A stretch of DNA of 20,721 nucleotides from JBQCEE01 sp051960575. Its GTDB lineage: Bacteria > Actinomycetota > Actinomycetes > Mycobacteriales > Jatrophihabitantaceae. Made by a program: the position numbers and the translations under genes. The first letter of the stretch is position 1. Every line of letters begins with the position of its first letter. Of the stretch, positions 1 to 8,243 are shown one piece after another. The notes under the pieces were generated by a model that was not told the DNA's origin, made no database searches, and saw only the letters and a program-made list of their open reading frames with translations. The DNA lies in NCBI RefSeq assembly GCF_051960575.1, contig NZ_JBQCEE010000070.1, positions 1 through 20,721 of the forward strand, given 5' to 3'.

Positions 1-1215
1 CGGCGTCGGCTGAGCCTCGGTCTTGGACGCGGCGGGCTGCGCAGCACCGACGGTCAACCGGCGCTCGACGCGCTCGATGCGCTGCAACAGCGCGGCGGCA
101 TCGACGCTGGCATCCGGAAGCAGCATCCGGGCGCACAGCAACTCGAGGACGAGCCGAGGCGACGTGGTGCCGCGCATCTCGATCAACGCCGTGTGCACGA
201 TCTCGGCGCAGCGGGTGAGCGTCGCGATGCCGAGGCGGTTGGCCTGGTCGACCATCCGGCCCAGTTGATCCTGCGGCGGGTCGATCAAGCCGCGCTCGGC
301 CGCGTCCGGGACGGCGTCGAGCAGGATCAGGTCGCGGAACCGGTCGAGCAGGTCGAGGGAGAAGCGGCGCGGGTCGTGGCCGGCTTCGACGATGCGATCG
401 ACGGTTCCGTACACCGCGGCGGCGTCGCCGGCAGCGAGCGCGTCGACCATGTCGTCCAGCAGCGCCTCGTCGGTGACGCCGAGCAGCGCGACGGCGCGCG
501 CGTAGGTGACGCCCTCCGGGCCGGCGCCGGCGAGCAGCTGGTCGAGGATCGACAGTGAGTCGCGCGCCGACCCCCCGCCCGCCCGCACGACCAGCGGCAG
601 CACGGCCGGCTCGACGGTGATGCCCTCGCTCGCGACGATGCGCTCGAGGTGGGCGCGCAGCGCGTTCGGCGGGATGAGCCGGAACGGGTAGTGGTGCGTG
701 CGCGACCGGATCGTCGTGAGCACCTTGTCCGGCTCGGTGGTGGCGAAGATGAAGACCAGGAAGTCCGGCGGCTCCTCCACCAGCTTCAGCAGCGCGTTGA
801 ACGCCGCCGTGGTCACCATGTGCGCCTCGTCGATGATGTAGACCTTGTAGCGGTCACGGACGGGCGCGAAGAACGCGCGCTCGCGCAGCTCACGGGCGTC
901 CTCGACGCCGTTGTGACTGGCCGCGTCGATCTCGATGACGTCGATCGAGCCCGGGCCGTTCGGCGCCAGCTCGACGCACGAGTCGCAGACGCCGCAGGGC
1001 TCGGACGTCGGCCCCTTGGCGCAGTTCAGGCTGCGGGCGAGGATGCGGGCGCTCGACGTCTTGCCGCAGCCCCGGGGACCGCTGAACAGGTAGGCGTGGT
1101 TGATGCGGCCCGCGTCGAGCGCGGCCCGCAGCGGATCGGTGACGTGCTCCTGCCCGATGACCTCGGCGAAGGTGGCCGAGCGGTACTTGCGGTACAGGGC
1201 GAGGTGCGTTGCCAC
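1..1215 (-). CDS. dnaX: DNA polymerase III subunit gamma/tau, N-terminal part (cut by window edge)
   Basis: This is the clamp-loader ATPase of the replicative polymerase, which loads the sliding clamp at primer termini. The visible 405 codons begin VATHLALYRKYRSATF at a GTG and show, in order, Walker A (GPRGCGKTS), four zinc-binding cysteines (CAKGPTSEPCGVCDSC), Walker B (IIDEAHM), the sensor-1 region FATTEPDKVL and an arginine-finger region SRTHHYPFRL, followed by the helical domain III. SRT in place of SRC is, as I recall, usual in actinobacterial DnaX. The GTG start at 1215 has an AAGG seven bases upstream. The C-terminal tau region lies beyond position 1. The SRP RNA gene sits just upstream on the same strand, an arrangement known from mycobacteria. 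Identity is secure from the motifs. Confidence 0.96.
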   Translation of the reverse strand, partial: MATHLALYRKYRSATFAEVIGQEHVTDPLRAALDAGRINHAYLFSGPRGCGKTSSARILARSLNCAKGPTSEPCGVCDSCVELAPNGPGSIDVIEIDAASHNGVEDARELRERAFFAPVRDRYKVYIIDEAHMVTTAAFNALLKLVEEPPDFLVFIFATTEPDKVLTTIRSRTHHYPFRLIPPNALRAHLERIVASEGITVEPAVLPLVVRAGGGSARDSLSILDQLLAGAGPEGVTYARAVALLGVTDEALLDDMVDALAAGDAAAVYGTVDRIVEAGHDPRRFSLDLLDRFRDLILLDAVPDAAERGLIDPPQDQLGRMVDQANRLGIATLTRCAEIVHTALIEMRGTTSPRLVLELLCARMLLPDASVDAAALLQRIERVERRLTVGAAQPAASKTEAQPTP

Positions 1216-1272
1216 GTGGCGACCTTATTCGGCGGTACTGACAACTTCGACCGTGCGGACGAAGACGAACAG

Positions 1273-1363
1273 GGACCCCCCGCGCACCCGTCAGAGCCCA
1301 CTTATCCTTGCTGCCTTCCGGCCCTGGGGAGGTTCGAGGGATGCACGCCGCACGGGGGGTCGC
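1273..1363 (-). ncRNA. ffs: Small signal recognition particle RNA (4.5S type)
   Basis: On the minus strand the sequence contains the SRP apical signature CAGGGCCGGAAGGCAGCA, the site bound by the Ffh M domain. The ends close a G/C-rich helix: ACCCCCC at the 5' side (complement of 1354-1360) pairs with GGGGGGT at the 3' side (complement of 1275-1281). At about 90 nt it is the small bacterial form without an Alu domain. It lies 57 bp upstream of dnaX on the same strand. Exact ends are inferred from the helix and from a -10 box upstream, so they may be off by a few bases. Confidence 0.92.
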
Positions 1364-1367
1364 GCCC

Positions 1368-1373
1368 AGTGTA
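1368..1373 (-). promoter_or_regulatory. Candidate -10 box for the SRP RNA
   Basis: TACACT on the minus strand lies about six bases before the inferred 5' end of the SRP RNA, the right place for a housekeeping-sigma -10 element of TAnnnT form. No clear -35 is visible in the very G/C-rich DNA upstream. Confidence 0.45.
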
Positions 1374-1421
1374 CGGACCGCCGCGGACGACCGGCCCGCG
1401 AGCCGACGCCCGGGCGCCCAC

Positions 1422-1427
1422 TACGCT
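1422..1427 (+). promoter_or_regulatory. Candidate -10 box for tRNA-Ser
   Basis: TACGCT lies seven bases before the first base of the mature tRNA and fits the TAnnnT form of an actinobacterial -10 element. No convincing -35 is seen. Together with the oppositely oriented box at 1368-1373 it makes a compact divergent promoter region for two stable RNAs. Confidence 0.4.
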
Positions 1428-1434
1428 GTCCCAC

Positions 1435-1522
1435 GGAGGATTCGCATAGTGGCCTAGTGCGCACGATTGGAAATCGTGTTGGGTTAACACCCTCAGGGGT
1501 TCAAATCCCCTATCCTCCGCCA
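1435..1522 (+). tRNA. tRNA-Ser, anticodon GGA
   Basis: This is a full class II cloverleaf of 88 nt including an encoded CCA. The acceptor stem GGAGGAT (1435-1441) pairs with ATCCTCC (1512-1518), followed by discriminator G and CCA. The anticodon arm reads CACGATT-GGA-AATCGTG, giving anticodon GGA for UCC and UCU codons. The T arm carries GGTTCAAAT, and a long variable arm (GTTGGGTTAACACCCTCA region) is typical of serine tRNAs. Confidence 0.96.
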
Positions 1523-1534
1523 GCGCCGATCCGA

Positions 1535-1580
1535 TGATCACGCACCGAGGCACACCAGGGTGTGCCTGGGTGCGTGATCA
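1535..1580. terminator. Strong bidirectional hairpin between tRNA-Ser and the hydrolase gene
   Basis: TGATCACGCACC (1535-1546) and AGGCACACC (1548-1556) pair with GGTGTGCCT (1559-1567) and GGTGCGTGATCA (1569-1580). That is 21 base pairs with a single G/G mismatch and a two-base loop. It sits 12 bp after the tRNA CCA end, and its right arm contains the hydrolase stop codon. The two genes converge, so a shared terminator is the natural reading. There is no T-run, which is common for actinobacterial terminators. Confidence 0.75.
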
Positions 1581-2459
1581 CGGACGCTCCCGTGCCGGGT
1601 GGGCGGCGAGGAACGACGCGACCGCGGCGGCGAACTCCGGCGCGTTGCTGCGGTGCGGCTCGTGCCGCCCCTGCTCGAAGATCACCAGCTCGCTGTTCGG
1701 CAACGCCGCATGGGCGGCGCGGGCGTGCGCGACCGGGATGACGCTGTCGGTCGTGCTGCCGATGATCAGCACCGGCAGGTCGAGCGGGATGCTGCCCGTG
1801 TCGAGGAACGACCCGCGCTGCCCGCGGGGCTCGATCACCCCGCGCAGGGACGCGAAGAAGGCGGCCTGCCCGGCCCGGGTCTCGAGGGCGTGCCCGGCCC
1901 GGCGCAGGTTGGTCACGTTGTCCGGCGTGAGGCCGAGCAGGCGGTGGAGCCGCGGATGGGCGTAAAGGCGTCGCATCCGCGGGCCGGTGGCCAACCGCAG
2001 CAGCGCCGGCGCCACCGGGAGCGCCGCGGCGCGCAGCACGGGGTGCACCTCGCGACCGAGCCCGCCGGCCGACACCAGCACGAGGTGGCCGATGCGGTCG
2101 CGGTGCCGCTCGGCGAAGGCGACGGCCACGGCGCCGCCGAACGAGTGGCCGCAGAGCGCCACGCGCCGGATGCCCAGCGCATCGAGGAAGCAGCACAGCG
2201 AGTCGGCGAAGTCCTCGAGCAGGTACTGCACCGTGGCCGGCTTCTCCGACTCGCCGTGCCCGACGAGGTCGACGGCGATGGCGCGCAGGCCGCGCGCGGC
2301 GAGCAGGTCGAGCGACCGGTCCCAGGTCTGCGAGTCCGATGCGAGGCCGTGCAGCAGAACGACGACGGGGGCGTCGGCGTCGCCGACCTCGCGGTAGGCC
2401 AGCCGGTGCTGTCCGGCCTGCACCGTGCTGACGGTGTGCGACTGCCCCACGGCGGTCAC
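1578..2459 (-). CDS. Alpha/beta-fold hydrolase
   Basis: This is a 293-residue alpha/beta hydrolase, probably an esterase or a related C-C or C-X bond hydrolase; the substrate cannot be read from the sequence. The oxyanion-hole motif LLHGLASD lies near residue 37, the nucleophile elbow GHSFGG places Ser106, the likely acid is Asp238 (GSTTDSVIP) and the base His266 (EQGRHEPH). There is no signal peptide, so it is likely cytoplasmic. The GTG start at 2459 has no Shine-Dalgarno. A TAGGGT -10-like hexamer overlaps that GTG and lies seven bases before the in-frame GTG at 2450, so a leaderless start at 2450 is possible. The stop codon is inside the terminator hairpin. It lies 77 bp after the small unknown gene on the same strand. 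Confidence 0.9.
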   Translation of the reverse strand: MTAVGQSHTVSTVQAGQHRLAYREVGDADAPVVVLLHGLASDSQTWDRSLDLLAARGLRAIAVDLVGHGESEKPATVQYLLEDFADSLCCFLDALGIRRVALCGHSFGGAVAVAFAERHRDRIGHLVLVSAGGLGREVHPVLRAAALPVAPALLRLATGPRMRRLYAHPRLHRLLGLTPDNVTNLRRAGHALETRAGQAAFFASLRGVIEPRGQRGSFLDTGSIPLDLPVLIIGSTTDSVIPVAHARAAHAALPNSELVIFEQGRHEPHRSNAPEFAAAVASFLAAHPARERP

Positions 2460-2536
2460 CCTACGAAGCGCGAGGCATCACCGCCGGACGAGGTCGGGAC
2501 GGCGTGGCCCGGGTCGCGGAACGGTGTCAGGCGGCG

Positions 2537-2824
2537 TCAGGCGGCGGCCACGCGGCGCTTGCCGCGACGCGGCGCCGGGTCGGGCGTCGGCGCGTCGTGT
2601 CCCGTGCCGCGAGCGGCGAGGACGGTGGCGCTGTCGATGCCCAGCATGTCCAGGATCGAGCGGCACTCGGCGGCATCGCGCGACGCACCCGCGATGACGC
2701 GGACGGTCTTGATCTGCATCTCGACGTGCAGTCGTTCCTCCGCCTCGATGCGGGCGAGGTCGGCGGAGGAGATCGGGGTGCCGTCCACGGACATGGACCC
2801 CACGCGCATACCGGCAATCGTCAT
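2537..2824 (-). CDS. Small protein of unknown function
   Basis: I do not recognise this 95-residue protein. It begins MTIAGMRVGSMSVDG, has a charged, probably helical middle (ADLARIEAEERLHVEMQIK) and ends in a basic, proline-rich tail (PAPRRGKRRVAAA). It has no membrane segment or signal peptide. I chose the ATG at 2824 because GGGGAAAGG lies seven bases upstream; an upstream in-frame ATG at 2872 lacks such a site. It follows the universal stress protein by 63 bp on the same strand and could be the last gene of the transporter transcript. A small G/C hairpin (CCCCG-CTT-CGGGG) sits just before its ribosome-binding site. Third positions are G/C-biased, which supports real coding. Confidence 0.7.
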   Translation of the reverse strand: MTIAGMRVGSMSVDGTPISSADLARIEAEERLHVEMQIKTVRVIAGASRDAAECRSILDMLGIDSATVLAARGTGHDAPTPDPAPRRGKRRVAAA

Positions 2825-2887
2825 GCGGGCACCTTTCCCCCGAAGCGGGGCGTCCAAACGCGGAATCGACAAGAGTTCAACGAGAAG

Positions 2888-3370
2888 TCATGGACGCGGC
2901 ATGACGACCACCGGGCAGGCCGCCCGGAGGACGATCTTGGGCGCGACGAGCCCCGTGCGGACGGAGCCGGCCGCGCCCGCCTGCACCTCACCGAGCACCA
3001 TCAGCTCGGCGTCCGTCGACGCGGCCAGCAGGGCCGTGACCGCCGAGCCCTTCACCGCCCGGCACTCGACCTCGGCCTCGTCGTGCAGGGCCGCCTCGAC
3101 GAAGCCCTGCAGCTGGTCCTGCGCCTCCGCCGCGTAGTCGGTCGAGGCGATCGCGGCCGCCCCGACCGGCGGTCGCCCGCCAGGTGCGGCCGGGGCTCGC
3201 GGCGGCCGCCAGGCCATGATCGCCCGCAGCGGCAGCCCGTGGGTGCGGGCGTAGTCGGCCGCCCACCGCAACGCCCGTGGAGACCCGGTCGACGGGCTGA
3301 CGCCGATGACCACGGGCCCCTTGGTCGCGTCCGCACCGTGCCAGTCGGGGTTGATCGGGGTGACCGTCAT
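2888..3370 (-). CDS. Universal stress protein (UspA family)
   Basis: This is a single-domain Usp fold of 160 residues. The N-terminal strand GPVVIGVSPSTGSPRALRWAADYARTHGLPL and the C-terminal strand AACPVVVMPRP are typical. The ATP-binding loop, normally G-x2-G-x9-GS/T, is poorly kept here (GEVQAGAAGSVRTGLVAP), so nucleotide binding is uncertain. Its ATG overlaps the stop of the upstream transporter gene as ATGA, so the two are probably translationally coupled. In Actinobacteria Usp proteins often respond to hypoxia or starvation; a role in sensing or tuning transport is my inference from the overlap only. Confidence 0.9.
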   Translation of the reverse strand: MTVTPINPDWHGADATKGPVVIGVSPSTGSPRALRWAADYARTHGLPLRAIMAWRPPRAPAAPGGRPPVGAAAIASTDYAAEAQDQLQGFVEAALHDEAEVECRAVKGSAVTALLAASTDAELMVLGEVQAGAAGSVRTGLVAPKIVLRAACPVVVMPRP

Positions 3371-4881
3371 GACGCCACCGCCTCAGAGGCCGCGCCGCTG
3401 ATGCCACCCTCGGGACGCTTCACGACCGACAGCGGGTTGGCGATGTCCTCGAGCGACTGCCGTTCGGAGTTCACGCCGATGAACCAGGCGACCAGGCCGC
3501 CGATGAGCATGATCCCGGCACCGATGAAGTAGCCGATGGTGAGCGGTCCGGTGTGCGGGTGCTTGTTGTTCGCGCCGCCGATGAGATGGCCGAACAGCCA
3601 CGGTGCGACGACGCCGCCGGCGCCCTGCGAGAGGGCGAAGAAGTACGAGATCGCCTGCCCGCGCAGCTCGAGCGGGAAGATCTCGCTCACGGTCAGGTAG
3701 GCCGACGAGGCACCGGCCGAGGCGAAGAAGAAGATCACGCACCAGAAGATCGTCTGCGTCGTCGCCGTCAGTGCCCCGTTGTTGAACATGATCGCCGAGA
3801 TCATCAGCAGGATCGCCGACAGGCCGTAGGTCGACAGGATCATCTTGCGGCGTCCGATGGTGTCGAACAGCGGGCCGAGCAGCAGCGGGCCGAGCAGGTT
3901 GCCGATGGCGAACGGGAAGAAGTAGTACGGCAGGTTGCCGTCCGAGACGCCGTAGAAGTGACTCAGCACGAGCGCGTAGCTGAAGAAGATCGCGTTGTAG
4001 AGGAAGGCCTGCGTCACCATCATGGTGAAGCCGTAGATCGAGCGCTTCGGGTACTGCCCGAAGAAGATCCGGGTCAGCTCGACGATCCCGAGATGTGGTG
4101 TCTCGGTGACCTCGAGCGCCTTGCTGTCGTCCACCGGCTTGAGCTCGACACCTTCGTGCCGCACCCGTTCCTCGATCTCGTCGACGATCCGTTCGGCCTC
4201 CTGCGCATGGCCGTGGGTCATCATCCAGCGCGGGCTCTCGGGAATCGTGCGGCGCAGGAAGATGATGATGAGGCCGAGGATCGGGCCGATGAAGAAGCAC
4301 AGCCGCCACGACCAGTTCGCCGACACGTTGTCGCTGTTGAACAGCCACAGGCCGATGGCCGAGCCGATGGCCGCGCCGCCCCAATAGGTGCCGTTGACGG
4401 CGATGTCGATGCGGCCGCGGTAGTGCGACGGGATGAGCTCGTCGATGGCCGAGTTGATCGCGGTGTACTCACCGCCGATGCCGAGCCCGGCGATGAAGCG
4501 GCAGAACAGCAACGACCAGTAGTCCCAGGCGAAGCCGCCGAGACCGCTCCCGAGCAGGTAGATCGCCAAAGTGACGATGAACAGCTTCTTGCGGCCCAGC
4601 TTGTCGGTGAGCCGGCCGAAGAACAGCGCGCCGACGACCTCGCCGATGAGGTAGCCCGAGCCGAGGAAGCCGGCCTGCCCGGACGACAGCCCGAGCGTCT
4701 CGGGCTTCTGCAGGATCGGCGAGACCAGCGACACCAGCTGGATCTCGAGGCCGTCGAGGATCCACGAGACCCCCAGGCCCACCACCACGAGCCAGTGGAA
4801 CTTCGTCCACGGCAGGCGGTCCATCCGCGCCGGCACCAGGCTGCGGGTGGGTTTCGCCTGCGATTCGACCGTCGCCGTCAT
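3367..4881 (-). CDS. MFS transporter, sugar-porter-like
   Basis: This is a 504-residue major facilitator, a secondary transporter of the inner membrane with about twelve hydrophobic segments. Family marks are the loop 2-3 motif GRLTDKLGRKK, the segment RFIAGLGIGGEYTA followed by YRGR, the PESPRWMM motif after segment 6 (sugar-porter type) and the second-half motif DTIGRRK. Related families include aromatic-acid and metabolite:H+ symporters, so the substrate is open. The ATG at 4881 has GGAG seven bases upstream, inside the 3' arm of a hairpin (4887-4910). It lies 52 bp after the response regulator and overlaps the Usp gene by 4 nt. Confidence 0.93.
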   Translation of the reverse strand: MTATVESQAKPTRSLVPARMDRLPWTKFHWLVVVGLGVSWILDGLEIQLVSLVSPILQKPETLGLSSGQAGFLGSGYLIGEVVGALFFGRLTDKLGRKKLFIVTLAIYLLGSGLGGFAWDYWSLLFCRFIAGLGIGGEYTAINSAIDELIPSHYRGRIDIAVNGTYWGGAAIGSAIGLWLFNSDNVSANWSWRLCFFIGPILGLIIIFLRRTIPESPRWMMTHGHAQEAERIVDEIEERVRHEGVELKPVDDSKALEVTETPHLGIVELTRIFFGQYPKRSIYGFTMMVTQAFLYNAIFFSYALVLSHFYGVSDGNLPYYFFPFAIGNLLGPLLLGPLFDTIGRRKMILSTYGLSAILLMISAIMFNNGALTATTQTIFWCVIFFFASAGASSAYLTVSEIFPLELRGQAISYFFALSQGAGGVVAPWLFGHLIGGANNKHPHTGPLTIGYFIGAGIMLIGGLVAWFIGVNSERQSLEDIANPLSVVKRPEGGISGAASEAVAS

Positions 4882-4886
4882 GACCT

Positions 4887-4910
4887 GCTCCCGTCTTCGA
4901 TGACGGGAGC
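4887..4910 (-). promoter_or_regulatory. Hairpin with six-base loop covering the transporter ribosome-binding site
   Basis: On the minus strand GCTCCCGTC - ATCGAA - GACGGGAGC forms a perfect 9-bp stem with a hexaloop. It ends five bases before the transporter ATG, and its 3' arm holds the GGAG that should act as Shine-Dalgarno. The loop has A at position 1 and G at position 4, the pattern of ANTAR-protein RNA targets. It could be a translational switch, an ANTAR site or a terminator for the signalling genes upstream. The structure is certain; the role is inferred. Confidence 0.55.
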
Positions 4911-4933
4911 GTTATGCCCGACTTACCCCTTCG

Positions 4934-5374
4934 TTACGCCGATGGTTTTCCAGGACGCTCGGCGACGGTCGAGAAGAAGTCCTCGATCCGGCGCACCAGG
5001 CGGGCGAACTCGTCGAAGTCGACCGGCTTGACGACGTGCGCGCTGCCGCCGAGGTCGTAGGTGCGCTGCACGTCCTCGGGCACCGCCGACGTGCTCAGCA
5101 CGACCACGGGGATGCGTCGCAGCCGCGGGTCGCGCTTGACCTCCGCGAGCACCTCGTGCCCGGACAGCCTCGGCAGGTTGAGGTCGAGCAGGATGAGATC
5201 CGGCGCAGGATCGGTGCCGAGCCGGGCCAGGGCGTCGACCCCGTCGCGCGCGACGGTGAGCTCGGACGCCAGGCGACCGGCCCGCAGCGCCTCCTCGGCG
5301 ATCACGACGTCGCCCGGGTCGTCCTCGACCAGCAGGATCGTAAGCTGCCGATCCCTGCCCGCGGCCTGCGTCAT
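4934..5374 (-). CDS. Single-domain response regulator (Rcp1-like)
   Basis: This is a 146-residue receiver domain with no output domain. The acidic pocket is E17-D18-D19, the phosphoacceptor is Asp64 in LILLDLNLP, the switch residue is Ser94 (VVLSTSA) and the invariant lysine is Lys116 (VVKPVD). Such stand-alone receivers shuttle phosphate in phosphorelays or act by binding proteins. It follows the histidine kinase and is the obvious partner for it. Its ATG overlaps the stop of the second mini-ORF (ATGA), with GAGGG upstream. A 52-bp gap with a hairpin separates it from the transporter gene. Confidence 0.93.
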   Translation of the reverse strand: MTQAAGRDRQLTILLVEDDPGDVVIAEEALRAGRLASELTVARDGVDALARLGTDPAPDLILLDLNLPRLSGHEVLAEVKRDPRLRRIPVVVLSTSAVPEDVQRTYDLGGSAHVVKPVDFDEFARLVRRIEDFFSTVAERPGKPSA

Positions 5375-5391
5375 GCAGCGCCCTCGATCAT
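5371..5391 (-). CDS. Mini-ORF 2, six codons, coupled to the response regulator
   Basis: ATG ATC GAG GGC GCT GCA TGA encodes MIEGAA. Its stop overlaps the response-regulator start as ATGA, and its start overlaps the stop of mini-ORF 1 in the same way. AAGGG lies upstream as ribosome-binding site. Translation is not proven; the reading is based on the exact stop/start chain and may be a by-product of the tandem duplication. Confidence 0.35.
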   Translation of the reverse strand: MIEGAA

Positions 5392-5404
5392 GCAGCGCCC
5401 TTGA

Positions 5405-5408
<4 letters not shown>
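5375..5408 (-). repeat. Tandem duplication of a 17-nt ribosome-binding/start module
   Basis: Two copies of ATGATC(A/G)AGGGCGCTGC lie head to tail (5408-5392 and 5391-5375), differing at one base. Each carries an ATG, an AGGG Shine-Dalgarno for the next ATG and, across the joint, a TGA stop. The array fills the gap between the kinase stop and the response-regulator start. Confidence 0.9.
5388..5408 (-). CDS. Mini-ORF 1, six codons, overlapping the kinase stop
   Basis: ATG ATC AAG GGC GCT GCA TGA encodes MIKGAA. Its ATG overlaps the kinase stop (GCATGA) and its TGA overlaps the ATG of mini-ORF 2. It would let ribosomes leaving the kinase restart at once. Translation is inferred from layout only. 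Confidence 0.35.
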
Positions 5409-6972
<1,564 letters not shown>

Positions 6973-6976
<4 letters not shown>

Positions 6977-8178
6977 CCGGCCTCGACGGCCGGGCCGTCC
7001 GGGCCACCGAGTTCCAGGGCCACCAGCGCGACGTCGTCCTCCGACTCGAGCGGCGCGGCCCGCGCCAGCGCGGGCAGCCAGGCGCGCAGCGGTTCGCCGG
7101 TCGCCTGGTGGCGGGTGAGCCGTATGATGAGCGCGTCGTCGCCGAGGCCCGCACCGGCCGTGGCATGCGCGTCGAGCAGGCCGTCGGTGTACAGCAGCAG
7201 GGTGTCGCCCGGTGCGCCCCGGTGCTCGACGCGCGGCCACCGGCGGCCGACCGGCGGCAGGGTCGGCAGTTCGACGCCCAGCGGCGGCCCGCTGACGATC
7301 TCGAGGTGCCGCGCGTCGGCGCCGCGGCAGAGGATCGGCGCGGGGTGACCGGCGGTGCGGATGTCGATGCGGTGCTCGACCCCGATCGTCACGTCGCACG
7401 CCGTGACGAAGCGCAGCGGTGCACTGCCGGTCTCGGCCCGCAGCAGCTGGGCCAGCGTCGCGAAGACCTGGTCGTCGGGCACGCCGCCGAGCACGAGGGT
7501 GCGCCATGCGACGCGCAGGTGCACGCCCAACGCCGCTTCGTCCGGGCCGTGCCCCATGACGTCGCCGATGATCGCCCGCAGGGTGCCGTCGGCGAGTTCG
7601 ACGATGTCGTAGAAGTCGCCGCCGAGCACGGCGTTGTCGCGTCCGGGTTGGTAGTAGGTGTGGGCCCGGGGTGGTGAGGTGCGCAGCAGCGGCGAGGGCA
7701 GCAGCCCGCGCTCGAGGCGCGACTGCTCCGCCGCGCGCACGTGCGCCGCCTCGAGCTGCAACCGGGCCGACATGACCCTTCGCCGTTCGACGGCGTAGCG
7801 GATCGAGCGCTCGAGCAGTTCGCCGCTCAGGGTGTCCTTGACGAGATAGTCCTGGGCGCCGACGGCGAGCGCCTCGGTGCCGCCGCTCTCGAGCCGCCCG
7901 GTCAGGACGATGACCGAGGCCTCGGGTGCCGCCGCGACCATCTCGCGCACGGCGTCGAGCCCGATCGCGTCCGGCAGGCCCAGGTCGAGCAGGATGCAGT
8001 CCGGCGCCGACCCGAGGTGCTCGCCGGCCTCGGCCAGCGACCGCGTCCAGGTGATCGCGCCCGGCGGGATGCCGACCTCGTCGAGGCAGGCACGCACGAG
8101 GATGGCGTCGCCCTCGTCGTCCTCGACCAGCAGGATCGTGACGGCGAGCGGCGCGCGCCGGCCGGGCTCGCGCTCCAC
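6973..8178 (-). CDS. Response regulator fused to PP2C-type (SpoIIE-like) phosphatase
   Basis: An N-terminal receiver domain (about residues 13-135) has acidic residues VEDDEGD, the phosphoacceptor Asp in ILLDLGLPD (residue 65 from this start), VLTGR and Lys in YLVKDTL. A short coiled linker (RRRVMSARLQLEAAHVRAAEQS) leads to a PPM/SpoIIE-like serine phosphatase with GGDFYD, IIGDVMGHG and LLLYTDGLLDA, the metal-binding aspartates. Such RsbU/RssB-like fusions usually act on anti-anti-sigma factors in partner switching; no such partner is encoded here. AGGAGG lies five bases before the GTG at 8178 but only two bases before the ATG at 8181, so I prefer GTG. The gene heads the kinase/response-regulator transcript. 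Confidence 0.93.
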
Positions 8179-8220
8179 CATCGCCTCCTCGCGTCGCCGG
8201 CGACCGCCGCCGACAGGCGA

Positions 8221-8243
8221 ACCCTATACGGGACCTAGAGGTC
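8221..8243 (-). promoter_or_regulatory. Candidate promoter and small inverted repeat ahead of the PP2C/kinase operon
   Basis: In the short gap between MarR and the PP2C gene the minus strand reads GACCT-CT-AGGTC, then CCCGTATAGGGT. The last part offers TATAGG or TAGGGT as a -10 box about 35-40 bp before the start codon; the repeat could bind a regulator. The -35 is not clear. Confidence 0.35.

Noticed and set aside
2835..2887. GTTT-N15-GGGGA resembling a SigF/SigB-type stress promoter before the small protein gene
   Set aside because: The -10 part does not match GGGTA well and overlaps the ribosome-binding site; not distinguishable from chance in this G/C-rich DNA.
1599..3137. Plus-strand open frame of 512 codons across the hydrolase, small protein and Usp genes
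   Set aside because: It is antisense to genes with clear motifs, its product is low-complexity and Arg/Ala/Gly-rich, and it crosses several gene boundaries. Long antisense frames are expected at this G+C content.
3553..5031. Plus-strand open frame of 492 codons opposite the transporter and response regulator
   Set aside because: It mirrors the transporter codons, has no domain I recognise and has a highly charged, repetitive composition; a G+C-driven shadow.
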